A stretch of DNA of 64,000 nucleotides from Rossellomorea sp036867415 (GCF_036867415.1 NZ_JBAJHU010000007.1:1-64000); one strand, 5' to 3'; counted from the first letter of the stretch, positions 36,265 to 44,753 are shown. Notes: generated from the letters alone by a model not told the origin. Numbers and translations: made by a program.

Positions 36265-36504
36265 CTACACTCCTTTGTTATACCGTTTCATAATCATTTC
36301 ATAATCTAGCCACTCATTATTTTCCACTAAAACTGGTAGCCCCTTATCCAATGTTAAGGTTCGGTCTACTTTCATCGTATCAAAAACATTGATTATTTCC
36401 ACATTTATTTCTAGCTGGGTAAATAGCTTGATGACTTCTTGGCATTTCCAACAGCTTGGTAATATATATAAAACCATTTCCTCCTCACTCTTCCTTTTCA
36501 TCAT
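36265..36504 (-). CDS. Glutaredoxin-like protein
   Basis: This short thioredoxin-fold protein carries the active site PSCWKCQEV after a first strand VLYIL, and GLPVLVENNEWL as cis-proline region. The start is uncertain: the ATG at 36504 (79 residues) is eleven bases from GAGGAGAGGA, while an ATG at 36477 is almost touching GAGGAGG. It is followed directly by the crp gene, so the regulator and a thiol protein are co-transcribed. Confidence 0.75.
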   Translation of the reverse strand: MMKRKSEEEMVLYILPSCWKCQEVIKLFTQLEINVEIINVFDTMKVDRTLTLDKGLPVLVENNEWLDYEMIMKRYNKGV

Positions 36505-36564
36505 TAGTTGTCTTATCCTCTCCTCTATTGTTGCTGCAAACAATTTGTCTATATGGTCAACACG

Positions 36565-36606
36565 ATTTTACACTTTTATTTTAAATGTAAATGTAAGATT
36601 GCCTAA
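36565..36606 (-). promoter_or_regulatory. Promoter of glutaredoxin-crp with half of the redox palindrome
   Basis: On the minus strand CTTACATT (36597-36590) is followed by exactly 19 bases and the -10 box TAAAAT (36570-36565). The other half of the palindrome is degenerate. Spacing is the same as at the three full sites at 39.3, 40.5 and 49.5 kb. Confidence 0.6.
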
Positions 36607-36628
36607 ACTAAATAAACTATCAAGTGAA

Positions 36629-37090
36629 TTAAATCAAATGTAGATCCTGCCACTTCTCATGGACCGGTTTCCACCTCTGAAGGTAATACTTTTGATGACG
36701 AATGTCTGCTTCGTAAAATGAATGTAGGGGCTCTACAGAAGTATAGCTGTTCCCTTGGATATGCTTAATCTCTTCTAGTTTTTGAAGCATTTCACTCATC
36801 TGCTCTTCGTTTTCAAACAACAATAAAGATCGATACTTCATGGAACGAGGTGCTCTTGTTGTATTATGCTGCTTAAAAAATTGATTGACGATTTGCCCTA
36901 AGCTTAAAAGCTCTGCGTTAAACTGGACTTGTAAAACCTCTGTATAATCCATAGTGTTTTTCGAGGTCGGTTGACCTTCTTTTCCACCTGCGTACCCGAT
37001 TCTCGTTCTAAGAATCCCTGAATGGTACCCAAAACGCGCCTCATGCCCCCAAAAGCAACCCATTCCAAATGTTACGGTATCCAATCTCAT
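36629..37090 (-). CDS. MsrA-like protein with CFWGHE motif
   Basis: The product of about 154 residues starts with TVTFGMGCFWGHEARFGY and contains TRIGYAGGKEGQPTSKNTM and the RHQKYYLQRW segment. The MsrA nucleophile (GCFW) is present, but the residues after it (GHE instead of CME) differ from standard MsrA. The start is unsure: the ATG at 37090 abuts AAGGTG, and a TTG two codons later has better spacing from AAGGTGA. A broken, permuted copy lies at 49.8-50.4 kb. Confidence 0.75.
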   Translation of the reverse strand: MRLDTVTFGMGCFWGHEARFGYHSGILRTRIGYAGGKEGQPTSKNTMDYTEVLQVQFNAELLSLGQIVNQFFKQHNTTRAPRSMKYRSLLLFENEEQMSEMLQKLEEIKHIQGNSYTSVEPLHSFYEADIRHQKYYLQRWKPVHEKWQDLHLI

Positions 37091-37150
37091 CACCTTAAAA
37101 AAATACATATCAGGGGAAACCGAATACAAGATGCCTACTTTATATCATCC

Positions 37151-37468
37151 TTAATTTTTATATTCTAGCTTCATATACGCGGTATAAATTTGACTGTTGC
37201 TTTTTAGAATAAACGTGGATGTATTTGGGTTAAAGTCCACTTTTAGATCTTCATCAAATAAATAGTCTGACTTATGTCCCAGTAGGACTGGTTTAAAGTT
37301 GGTGAAAAGGAATCGTTCGTTAATTTCTGAACTCAGTTCCTTCATCCCAACAAACGTTACCCAATCTGCTCCAATGGAGCACCCACCCAGGCTAGGATTT
37401 AACTGATACGCCTGTGCGGGCTCCTGACTAAGTCTCTCAATTGCCCTTTCTGTAAATAGAACGTTCAT
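37151..37468 (-). CDS. HesB/YqkB-like iron-sulfur biogenesis family protein
   Basis: The 105-residue protein starts MNVLFTERAIERLSQ and contains PSLGGCSIGADWVTFVG, the HesB-like fold of YqkB-type proteins. It keeps only one cysteine, so direct cluster scaffolding is uncertain. AAGGAGGGG precedes the ATG at 37468. It lies upstream of the MsrA-like gene on the same strand, separated by 60 bp. A degraded copy of its C-terminal half is found at 50,401-50,570. Confidence 0.7.
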   Translation of the reverse strand: MNVLFTERAIERLSQEPAQAYQLNPSLGGCSIGADWVTFVGMKELSSEINERFLFTNFKPVLLGHKSDYLFDEDLKVDFNPNTSTFILKSNSQIYTAYMKLEYKN

Positions 37469-37638
37469 GGTGTTCCCCTCCTTTCTTCCCAATTTAACAC
37501 AAGCCAAGGTCACAACCTTCCACATAGGATTTAGGATGATCATCTTGTAAATGCTCTATCATTCCTTCTTTTAAACTGTTCTAATTTGCTCCGTCACGTT
37601 AATCTGATTCTTCATCCGGATAGCGCCTCTCCCGGGTT

Positions 37639-38121
37639 TCATGAAATCGTTCCACGGCTAGCCGCCTTCAGTGACTCGCCCAAGGCAAACACAGAAGCGC
37701 TCAGCAAGACGAGATCCTTCAACAGAAATTGACCTGGCGCCGAAGAAAGGGCGGGGAAACCGATGCTCGGCTCAAAGACACCTGGCGTGGAGGCCATGAA
37801 ACTCAGTGTCGTCAGAAATAGAATGCAGGAAAGAAACGCTCCAACAGCTGACAGCTTTGCAGACACAAAGCGGCTGAGAATGAGTAGGCCGACTAATAAT
37901 TCTAATATACCCAATAGAGAAGAAAACGTACGAATTGAAAAATAGTTGTAAAGCCATCCAAGTACTGGGCTGTTGCTTACAAGAGGGGCAATCCCCTTCG
38001 CTTCGTAGGCCGTGAATTTCATCGCACCAATCCAAAAATAAACGATGGCCAGTGCAATAAACAATCCCTTTGTTCCGATGATCTCAATTTTTTGACCGAA
38101 AGCTTCAAATAACTTGAACAT
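37639..38121 (-). CDS. RclC/YkgB-like DUF417 membrane protein
   Basis: The 160-residue membrane protein has about four hydrophobic segments. It shows the DUF417 pattern IYFWIGAMKFTAYEA-like, APLVSNSPVLGWLY, LEVVG-like LELLVGLLIL and STPGVFEPSIGFPALS with LKDLVLL. The E. coli homologue RclC belongs to the reactive chlorine resistance set. GGAGGAAACGTTC precedes the ATG at 38121. It follows a MerR remnant and trxA on the same strand. Together with MsrAB and NemR-like regulators it suggests a bleach or electrophile response. Confidence 0.8.
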   Translation of the reverse strand: MFKLFEAFGQKIEIIGTKGLFIALAIVYFWIGAMKFTAYEAKGIAPLVSNSPVLGWLYNYFSIRTFSSLLGILELLVGLLILSRFVSAKLSAVGAFLSCILFLTTLSFMASTPGVFEPSIGFPALSSAPGQFLLKDLVLLSASVFALGESLKAASRGTIS

Positions 38122-38224
38122 GAACGTTTCCTCCTTCGCCATTAGTGATAGTAAGTTTGTTATTGACCGAAAGGCTAAAAGAATGTTCCTCCATTTTTCC
38201 CTCGGACCCATGCATTTTTATCAT
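38105..38224 (-). CDS. Possible leader peptide overlapping the rclC-like start
   Basis: A 39-codon frame starts MIKMHGSEGKMEEHSFSLSV nine bases after AAAGGAG at the end of the MerR remnant, and it overlaps the first bases of the rclC-like gene. It could couple translation to rclC or be the relic of a longer gene. I do not recognise it. Confidence 0.25.
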   Translation of the reverse strand: MIKMHGSEGKMEEHSFSLSVNNKLTITNGEGGNVHVQVI

Positions 38225-38225
38225 A

Positions 38226-38590
38226 TTAATTCACTCCTTTTGATAATTTTTTTAAAATCGGACACTGACTTTTAGGAACTCCAGAACCAGGGCTTTTTTC
38301 AACCAAACCTTCTACCAAGAATTTCATTTCGTTTAAATCACGAATCTTTTTTCAATTCCCTCAATATTTCCTGATGCAAATTCGAGCATTTCTTCCGAAT
38401 GAAATTCTTTATCCCCGTTTGATGCAGCTAGTAGATCTTTAATTTCTTTCAAAGTAAACCCTAGATCCTGAGCTCGTTTAATAAACTAAATGTCTTGAAT
38501 TATTTTTTGGGGATACATTCTGTATCCAGCATCACTTCCGGGTGGTGTCAGCAACGTTGATACTACCCCGAAACGATGGTTACTTCTCAT
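38226..38590 (-). pseudogene. MerR-family regulator remnant
   Basis: The minus strand reads PPGSDAGYRMYPQKIIQDI, an in-frame TAG, FIKRAQDLGFTLKEIKDLLA and, after a frameshift, LVEKSPGSGVPKSQCPIL. This is a MerR protein of the metal/redox type with its C-terminal cysteine region kept. The N-terminal helix-turn-helix is mostly lost. It lies between trxA and the rclC-like gene. Confidence 0.75.
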
Positions 38591-38603
38591 TGCTTTTTCA
38601 GGC

Positions 38604-38918
38604 TTAGATATGGTTATTTAATGCTTCTTCAAGTTCTTCCTTAGACTTAAAACCAACCAAAGTATCTACAACCTTTCCATCTTTCATGAGTAGTAGAGTC
38701 GGAATACTCATGATACCAAATTTGTTAGCTGTTTCTTGATTTTGATCGACATCAATCTTTACAAACTTAACCTGGTTCCCCATGTCTTGATCAAGCTCTT
38801 CAAGAACTGGTGCAATCATTTTACAAGGTCCACACCAAGTGGCGAAAAAGTCAGCTAACACTATTCCATTGTTAGTTTCTGTCGTAAATGTTTGATCGGT
38901 CACGTTTAATACTGCCAT
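38604..38918 (-). CDS. trxA: Thioredoxin
   Basis: The 104-residue protein is a classical thioredoxin: LADFFATWCGPCKMIAPVLE holds the WCGPC active site, and SIPTLLLMKDGK the cis-proline. AAGGAGATGG precedes the ATG; the trxB gene has the same AAGGAGATGGATAAG leader. It is probably an extra stress-induced thioredoxin rather than the housekeeping one. Upstream in the same unit is a broken redoxin gene preceded by the redox palindrome. Downstream are the MerR remnant and rclC. Confidence 0.92.
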   Translation of the reverse strand: MAVLNVTDQTFTTETNNGIVLADFFATWCGPCKMIAPVLEELDQDMGNQVKFVKIDVDQNQETANKFGIMSIPTLLLMKDGKVVDTLVGFKSKEELEEALNNHI

Positions 38919-38963
38919 CTCTTATCCATCTCCTTAAAATATGTAATATTCTTTTCCTTTATT

Positions 38964-39255
38964 TTAACCTTCTAAGAATTCCAATAGCTTTTGTTGGTAA
39001 AAAGTTAAAATAACAGGTCCTTTTTCCAATTCCTCTGATAAGGCTATTGTTTTTTCGGGTGCATCCTTTAAAGTGAAATTGGGAGCCTTTGTTCCTATTG
39101 CTAGTCCACTCACTTGTTCTTTGTTTGTTAGGTCATTACTGACCTTTCTAAATTATATCTAGTACCTCTTGAGATGCTTGTTGTTTATAATGCTCTACAA
39201 CAGCCTGTAACTGATCATTTAGTGTAGCTTGTTGTATTCTCCTCCATTTCGTAAA
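38964..39255 (-). pseudogene. Redoxin (AhpC/TSA) gene, N-terminal half
   Basis: The minus strand reads QQATLNDQLQAVVEHYKQQA, a stop, and in another frame VSGLAIGTKAPNFTLKDAP and LEKGPVILTFY. It then departs from the redoxin pattern exactly before the expected RGGWCPYC active site. A separate fragment at 47,775-47,905 begins at just that point. Confidence 0.65.
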
Positions 39256-39290
39256 ACTTGGTTAATGGTATATTTGTTCTTACACTTATG

Positions 39291-39335
39291 AGCATAGTCT
39301 TTTTTTGTATATAAAAATGTTAGATGGCTAACATT
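39291..39335 (-). promoter_or_regulatory. Redox palindrome and -10 box of the redoxin-trxA unit
   Basis: The perfect palindrome AATGTTAG-ATGG-CTAACATT (39316-39335) is followed on the minus strand by exactly 19 bases and the -10 box TATGCT (39296-39291). There is no good -35 box, as expected for an activator-dependent promoter with the activator centred near -41.5. Confidence 0.7.
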
Positions 39336-39423
39336 TAGTCATTATATTTAAGAATTATTGGTGGAAATATTTTATTAATATAAAAATAATCTCCTCCCAG
39401 GGAAGAGATTCTCGTTTTCTCAT

Positions 39424-40368
39424 TTAGCCTTTAAATTTTCTCAAGAGCTCTTCTACATAATGCTGGGCACTTTGCGCGCCAATGCTGCCATCACCAGTTG
39501 CGGTTACAATTTGACGTAATGTTTTTTCACGAACATCCCCTACAGCAAAGATACCTTCCACTTTTGTTTCCATTTGATCATTTGTCTCAATGTAGCCCAT
39601 TGAATTCGTGATTCCAAGTTTCCTAAATGGTACTGTTAGCGGAACCATTCCTACATAGATAAATACACCATCTATAGTAAACTCTTTTTCAGCGCCATTT
39701 TCCGTCGATACAAGCGTCACTGACCCTACTTTTCCATTTTGCTCATTAATGGTTTTAACGGTTGTATTAAACATAACCTCAATTTTTTCATTATCAAACG
39801 CACGTTGCTGTAGAATTTTCTGCGCTCTGAATTCATCACGTCGATGAACAATCGTCACCTTATTTGCGAAGCGAGTTAAGTATACACCCTCTTCAACAGC
39901 AGAGTCTCCTCCCCCCACTACCACAAGCTCCTTACCTTTAAAAAAGGCTCCATCACAGACTGCACAGTATGATACACCACGTCCAGCTAGCTCTTTTTCA
40001 CCACGTGCACCCAGCTTTTTATACTCAGCACCGGTTGCAATGATCACGGCGCGAGCTTTATATCTCTTTGAAGTGGTTTTGATCGTTTTATATTCCACAC
40101 CACCTTCAATGTCTTTAATATCTCCGTATGCATATTCTGCACCAAACTTCTTTGCATGCTCAAACATCATGTTAGAAAGATCAGGACCTAGAATATGATC
40201 AAATCCAGGATAGTTTTCAACCTCTTCTGTATTGACCATTTGTCCACCAGGCACTCCTCTTTCAATCATTAAAGTTGAAAGGTTGGCACGAGATGCATAA
40301 ACCGCAGCTGTCATACCAGCTGGGCCAGCGCCAATAATAATCACATCATAGATTTTTTCATTCGTCAT
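39424..40368 (-). CDS. trxB: Thioredoxin reductase
   Basis: The 314-residue flavoprotein reduces thioredoxin with NADPH. FAD motif IIIGAGPAGMTAAVYASRAN, active site YCAVCDG at about 136-142, NADPH motif VVGGGDSAVEEGVYL, and C-terminal FAVGDVREK are all present. The ATG at 40368 follows AAGGAGATGGATAAG; an in-frame ATG nine codons upstream lies before it. It sits next to trxA on the same strand but has its own promoter with the redox palindrome. This is likely a second, inducible TrxB. Confidence 0.94.
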   Translation of the reverse strand: MTNEKIYDVIIIGAGPAGMTAAVYASRANLSTLMIERGVPGGQMVNTEEVENYPGFDHILGPDLSNMMFEHAKKFGAEYAYGDIKDIEGGVEYKTIKTTSKRYKARAVIIATGAEYKKLGARGEKELAGRGVSYCAVCDGAFFKGKELVVVGGGDSAVEEGVYLTRFANKVTIVHRRDEFRAQKILQQRAFDNEKIEVMFNTTVKTINEQNGKVGSVTLVSTENGAEKEFTIDGVFIYVGMVPLTVPFRKLGITNSMGYIETNDQMETKVEGIFAVGDVREKTLRQIVTATGDGSIGAQSAQHYVEELLRKFKG

Positions 40369-40431
40369 CTTATCCATCTCCTTTTTCATTTGCAACTTTG
40401 AAAGTCTAATTTGAATTGTCTTACCTTAGGA

Positions 40432-40476
40432 AGTATAAACTAATTTGAAACATAAAAATGTTAGATGGCTCACATT
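40432..40476 (-). promoter_or_regulatory. Redox palindrome and -10 box of trxB
   Basis: The palindrome AATGTTAG-ATGG-CTCACATT (40457-40476, one mismatch) is followed on the minus strand by exactly 19 bases and the -10 box TATACT (40437-40432). Confidence 0.7.
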
Positions 40477-40783
40477 AAAGATGGTTTATTTTATAAACAA
40501 AAAAAGGTGTTAAAACTATTGCTTGTAAACATATCTAGTTATTTTATAACATCATACAAGTGGGGTGCGAAGGTTGATTTTGTACATATAAATGAAATCA
40601 TTCTTCAGCAGAAGTCGAGAATGGAAGCTTTCGAAGGGTATTCAGCAATAGAAAGAAATAGGAGAAACTTCCTAATAAAAGAGAATATTTCAATGTGTAA
40701 GCCTGATTACAGAATACATAGTGGTTATCTCGTATCATGTTGTTGTATAAGATAACTGAACACATATGGAAAGGAAGATAAAT

Positions 40784-41107
40784 ATGGAGAAAAGAATAAA
40801 AAATCAACCGGATTTCAACCGAATTATTGACTCAAAGGAACCAGTTGTCATCAAGTTCGACACAAACTGGTGTCCAGATTGCAAACGCATGGGTGCATTT
40901 ATGGGAGAAGTATTAGAAGAATTCAATTCATTTCCGCTTTATGAAATGGATAGAGATGAATTCCAAGAAATTTCATCCACGTATAAAGTGATGGGAATTC
41001 CGAGCCTACTTGTATTTAAAGAAGGCGAGAAAATAGGCCACTTGCATAGTGCAAATGCCAAAACACCTGAAAGTGTAACTGAATTTCTAACAACTTATTT
41101 TAAATAA
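40784..41107 (+). CDS. Thioredoxin-family protein with WCPDC motif
   Basis: The 107-residue thioredoxin-fold protein has the active site DTNWCPDCKRMG and the cis-proline MGIPSLLVFKEG. The WCPDC motif is like that of TryX/TxlA-type or YtpP-like proteins and should have another redox potential than WCGPC. I use the ATG at 40784, which follows AAGGAAGA; an upstream ATG at 40766 lies before that site. It is divergent from trxB. Confidence 0.8.
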   Translation: MEKRIKNQPDFNRIIDSKEPVVIKFDTNWCPDCKRMGAFMGEVLEEFNSFPLYEMDRDEFQEISSTYKVMGIPSLLVFKEGEKIGHLHSANAKTPESVTEFLTTYFK

Positions 41108-41111
41108 AAGC

Positions 41112-41140
41112 AAGGGACCGAGCAATGCGCTCGATCCCTT
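41112..41140 (+). terminator. Terminator after the WCPDC thioredoxin-like gene
   Basis: Arms AAGGGACCGAGC and GCTCGATCCCTT (one mismatch) are followed by TTTTCTT. Confidence 0.75.
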
Positions 41141-41746
41141 TTCTTAACTTCATGAATCATCATTTTTTTTTTTGAAGTTCCTTATCAACGTTGAATAATT
41201 CCGACGATCCTTTTATCAATTGAGGTTAAGGTTCATTTTATTCCGGGGATCTATTCAGCACCGGAAGTCATTCTATGTTAGTGTATCTTACTGGAGAGGC
41301 TACAAGGCGTTACCCAATCTTTTCTTTCTCTCAGCGAAAAAGTTGTTCTCTTTGTAACTTTTATTTGAGTTATTCAGAGCCGTTCTCTTCCCATAAAGTT
41401 TTTATTCTTACTTTTGAGAACAACGACTCGCACCCTTTGGAAGTTCGTTAGTTCCTAAGATAATGAAACTATTCTCATCATATCTAGTTTCTCAGGTGCG
41501 CAACATATCCGTTTGCATACCTTCTATTAAAGAATGGCTTCAGCCTTCGTTCTGCCGAATCCACCTGTACTTCAGCCCCTTGTAACCTGTCAATTATGAC
41601 CCATGTATGAGTATTGACAGGATGGTTTCGGAAACATGGTTCCGTCATTCCCACCCTCTGATGTAAAGTTATGATCGATAATCCCCTTTATTTCCTGTAG
41701 AAAAACACTTTTAACAGAACTTGTCGTTTTGGCCTGATTGCTGAAG
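41141..41746. other. Non-coding block of about 600 bp, unidentified
   Basis: There is no coding frame, but base composition and short repeats (for example TGTCAATTATGACC near TATTGACAGG) look like a structured RNA or the end of a mobile element. On the minus strand it might be a group II intron 5' part, a weak impression only. Confidence 0.25.
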
Positions 41747-42276
41747 ATAAAAATAATATTAAGTGTATCCGAAACAAATACTATAAGAGGATAGCTGAGA
41801 GTTATTATTTTTCAATTGCTGTTTGCCCCATTGCAATAGCAATTCTATTCCATGTGTTAATTTGATTAATTATTATAACAAGGTCAACATACTGTTTTTC
41901 GTCGTAGTGGTTACGCACTCGTTGATAAAGCTGATCTGGCACACGTTTTGTCGGGATTAACGTTACGTGCTCTGTCAACTCTAAAGCTACTTTTTCTGCT
42001 TCTGTGTAAAATTCACACTCTTCCCAAGCACTAATACAATATATTCTTTCTTCTGTTTCACCCATTTTCAAGGCATCTGTTGTGTGCATATACATACAAA
42101 GTGGACAGCCGTTAATGTGAGAAGCACGAAGTCTAATAAGTTCACGAAGTTTACGGTCTATACCTGTAGTTGCCGTATACTTATCCAATTTCCCAATGAT
42201 GTTAAGTGCGTCTGGTGCTACATTGTAATAATCAATTCTTTGTGTCAATTTATTTCCTCCTAAAAAAGTTTATTCG
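41747..42276. repeat. Direct repeat B carrying a CMD-family gene
   Basis: Second copy of the repeat at 32,225-32,760. Its right end cuts into an SDR-like gene fragment, which shows that this copy is the inserted one or has been joined by deletion. Confidence 0.8.
41805..42248 (-). CDS. AhpD/carboxymuconolactone decarboxylase-family protein, copy 2
   Basis: The 147-residue protein is nearly identical to copy 1, with the same NGCPLCMYMHT motif; differences include DALKMG for DVMKMG and QLYQR for HLYQR. AGGAGG precedes the TTG start. Both copies look functional. Upstream it abuts a broken gene, so its own promoter may be lost and it may be read from the MFS gene upstream. Confidence 0.85.
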   Translation of the reverse strand: MTQRIDYYNVAPDALNIIGKLDKYTATTGIDRKLRELIRLRASHINGCPLCMYMHTTDALKMGETEERIYCISAWEECEFYTEAEKVALELTEHVTLIPTKRVPDQLYQRVRNHYDEKQYVDLVIIINQINTWNRIAIAMGQTAIEK

Positions 42277-42388
42277 CGGTGTGCGTTCCGGGATATGAGA
42301 CATCCCAATAACTTCGTGGTCTGCTTGCACCAATTTGGGAAGCAGCAATTGGTCGATTAACCCAGTAGAACCTGCTACAAAATTTTCA
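42276..42388 (-). pseudogene. NAD(P)-binding protein, N-terminal fragment
   Basis: The frame begins MKIL and, after loss of one base, reads AGSTGLIDQLLLPKLVQADH and EVIGMSH, an extended SDR or NmrA-like nucleotide-binding start. The gene is cut at repeat B. Its ATG overlaps the end of the MFS gene, so the two once formed an operon. Confidence 0.6.
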
Positions 42389-43706
42389 TAAGCACAACTG
42401 CCGACTTTGCTTTTCGGGGAACAATCAGCCCTTGAACCATCATCAATATCAGCGTGATAAGAATCAATCCCGATATCGCAAAGTCAAATTTATGTGTAGT
42501 ATCATTAACCCAACCGACAAAGACCGGTCCGATCGCCCCGATTAAATACCCGACAGATTGTGTCATTGCTGCCCAGGATGCAGCCTCATGGGGATTTGCC
42601 GCTTCGTCTATCGGCAGCAATGTCCCTAGAGTAAATAGCATCCCGCAGCCAAACCCGCAAAAAAGAGCTGCCAACCAAGGAAGCGTAGCGAAAGAAATTA
42701 ATATCAGCCCGATTAGCTGCAGAAATGAAGCTGAAAGAAGCCAGACCAAGCGGGAAGGGAAGCGTTTCAGCAGCATGTGAACCACCAGCCCGCTCGGTAT
42801 TTGAATCAAAGCAAACATCGTAAGTAGCATTCCCGCGTAAAAGCGTGAGTACCCCGCACTTTCCATTATAGGCGGCAACCATCCCATCAAGGAATAAAAA
42901 ACCAAAGCCATAAGTCCAAAATGGAAGGTTAACAGCCATGCCTTTTTATTGCCCCACGGCAAAGCCGACGTTTGAGAAGGTTCTGAAGACTCCTCGATTG
43001 GAGAATAGACTTGTTGTTTAACTACTGCATACCACACTGGAACAGCCGCGACCGCGACCAGCGCCCAAAAAGCAAGCGCCGTTTGCCATGAGTGTAATTT
43101 CATTTGAATAGGAGCGGACAAGCTGGCGCCCAGAGCTGCCCCCAGCGACAAGGCCAAAGAGTATAAAGCGATCATCATTGGAATGTTGCGGAAAAAATGC
43201 TTTTTTATAAATCCGGATAATAGAGGCCCCATCACAGCTATGCCAACACCTGTCAAAACTGCGGTAAGAAGCAGCATGGGAGCAGAATGCGAAACCATAC
43301 GCAAAAGTGTGCCTCCCGTTATCATAACCAGTGAACAGGCAATCCCCCGTTCAAAGCCAATATGTTTGCCGAGTCGAATGGATAGCGGCGAAAGAAAACC
43401 CATGCAAAGAACCGGGATAGTGGTTAATAAACTGGCGGCAAATGCATTCATGCCCAGATCCTTTCGAATGATCTCAAGTATGGGCGCGATTGAACTAATC
43501 GTAGGTCTAAGATTCAGAGATGCCATAAATAGGGCGGCGATCAAAAGCCAGTCGACCGGCTTCGACGGTATTCCCTGAGGCTGTGAGTTTGCTTCACTAT
43601 TTCGAACATTCCGTTCACGGGTTTGAATAAACAAGGTTTGAAGGTAGTTCATCGGTTTCATCTTCTTTCTGACAATTTCCATGTTAGCATGTAAAATGGA
43701 TTCCAT
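42375..43706 (-). CDS. MFS transporter, CynX/NimT-like
   Basis: The product has about 443 residues, with twelve hydrophobic segments and the CynX-family start LLIAALFMASLNLRPTISSI. Also present are GIAVMGPLLSGFIKK and a WAAMTQSVGYLIGAIGPV segment typical of this group. Cargo is unknown; relatives export or import cyanate, nitroimidazoles or glucosides. The start is uncertain; I choose the ATG at 43706, as the residues before it look untranslated. GC content is clearly higher than in the flanks. Confidence 0.8.
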   Translation of the reverse strand: MESILHANMEIVRKKMKPMNYLQTLFIQTRERNVRNSEANSQPQGIPSKPVDWLLIAALFMASLNLRPTISSIAPILEIIRKDLGMNAFAASLLTTIPVLCMGFLSPLSIRLGKHIGFERGIACSLVMITGGTLLRMVSHSAPMLLLTAVLTGVGIAVMGPLLSGFIKKHFFRNIPMMIALYSLALSLGAALGASLSAPIQMKLHSWQTALAFWALVAVAAVPVWYAVVKQQVYSPIEESSEPSQTSALPWGNKKAWLLTFHFGLMALVFYSLMGWLPPIMESAGYSRFYAGMLLTMFALIQIPSGLVVHMLLKRFPSRLVWLLSASFLQLIGLILISFATLPWLAALFCGFGCGMLFTLGTLLPIDEAANPHEAASWAAMTQSVGYLIGAIGPVFVGWVNDTTHKFDFAISGLILITLILMMVQGLIVPRKAKSAVVLMKIL

Positions 43707-43866
43707 TAGATCCACTTTTATTTGAAAATCAGTACAGGACTTATTTGAAATGAAGGAGGCTTGCTTTATGCCCCGATGCACGTTGTCTGCTACAGTTGAA
43801 TCGAAAACCAAACTAATCTATTCCATACTCGCGAACAGATATTTCAAGGTGTCTCTGCAGCCGGTG

Positions 43867-44505
43867 TTACCAGATCGCGGCAAGCTTGACGGCCTGTTCC
43901 ATTGCTGCCCGGACAATCTCCTTCGCGCGCTCCGGTTGAAAATCATGGCCTTCAACGTACAGCGCTTGTATGTCGCGAATCCCGACGATTCCGAGCACCA
44001 AGCGCAGATAAGGATGGCTGTGATCCATGGTTGCTGTCGGCCCTGCTGAGTAAATCCCTCCGCTCGACTGGATGTGCAGCGCTTTTTTGTCGCGTAGCAA
44101 TCCGACCGGCCCACGTTCCGTGTAATGGAACGTCTTGCCGAGGATGACGAAAGCGTCGATGAACGCCTTGAGCCGAGGGGGAATGCCCCAATTCCACATG
44201 GGGGAGACGAACACGTATTTATCGGCGTGCATCGCCATTTCGGTAATGTCGTTAAGGGCATTAACTTTCTGCTGTTCCACGGGACTCAGCTCGGAGAAGT
44301 CCAGGCGTTCATTTCTCAATTTCTCCCATGCCCGCACGACATCGCCATCGACCGTCTGGAACGCTTCTTGGTAGACATCGAATACCCGTACGACGTCGTC
44401 CGGATGAGCTTCCCGATAGGCTTGAAGAAAAGCCCTGCCGACCTTCTGTCCGACCGAATGGTCCGGCGACTTAGGGTTAGCGGTAATATACAATAATTGC
44501 GTCAT
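43867..44505 (-). CDS. FMN-dependent NADH-azoreductase, copy in the GC-rich block
   Basis: The 212-residue flavodoxin-fold enzyme starts TQLLYITANPKSPDHSVGQK and has the FMN-binding VSPMWNWGIPPRLKAFIDAF and the ALHIQSSGGIYS segment. Such enzymes reduce azo compounds and quinones by two electrons. AGGAGGCAGCAAC precedes the ATG at 44505. With about 55% G+C it differs strongly from its surroundings, so it was probably acquired from another Firmicute such as a Paenibacillus. A second azoreductase with normal composition is at 57,188. Confidence 0.88.
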   Translation of the reverse strand: MTQLLYITANPKSPDHSVGQKVGRAFLQAYREAHPDDVVRVFDVYQEAFQTVDGDVVRAWEKLRNERLDFSELSPVEQQKVNALNDITEMAMHADKYVFVSPMWNWGIPPRLKAFIDAFVILGKTFHYTERGPVGLLRDKKALHIQSSGGIYSAGPTATMDHSHPYLRLVLGIVGIRDIQALYVEGHDFQPERAKEIVRAAMEQAVKLAAIW

Positions 44506-44647
44506 GTTGCTGCCTCCTAGGTTTGTAATTGGATGAGCGGTAAAGGACGAGTGCGTCATCGTAAGCGAGAGTTCCCAGAGCGCGGCATCACGGTTGCAGG
44601 TCGAAGCGGGAACTGAGTAACTCGCGATAACGCGGGCCAACCAAGAA

Positions 44648-44680
44648 GGGCCTCGCGGCTAACGATGATCCACGAGGCCC
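44648..44680. terminator. GC-rich hairpin between nitroreductase and azoreductase
   Basis: Perfect 8-bp arms GGGCCTCG and CGAGGCCC. No T run follows, so attenuation or partial termination is possible. Confidence 0.45.
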
Positions 44681-44753
44681 GTTCACTATTTCTGAGTCCT
44701 TACGGACGAACGCGGACATGCTTGCGAACCATACACATGCCGCCATATTATAT

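Noticed and set aside
40465..40755. 96-codon plus-strand frame between trxB and the WCPDC thioredoxin-like gene
   Set aside because: It starts inside the redox palindrome, lacks a ribosome site and has no domain-like pattern.
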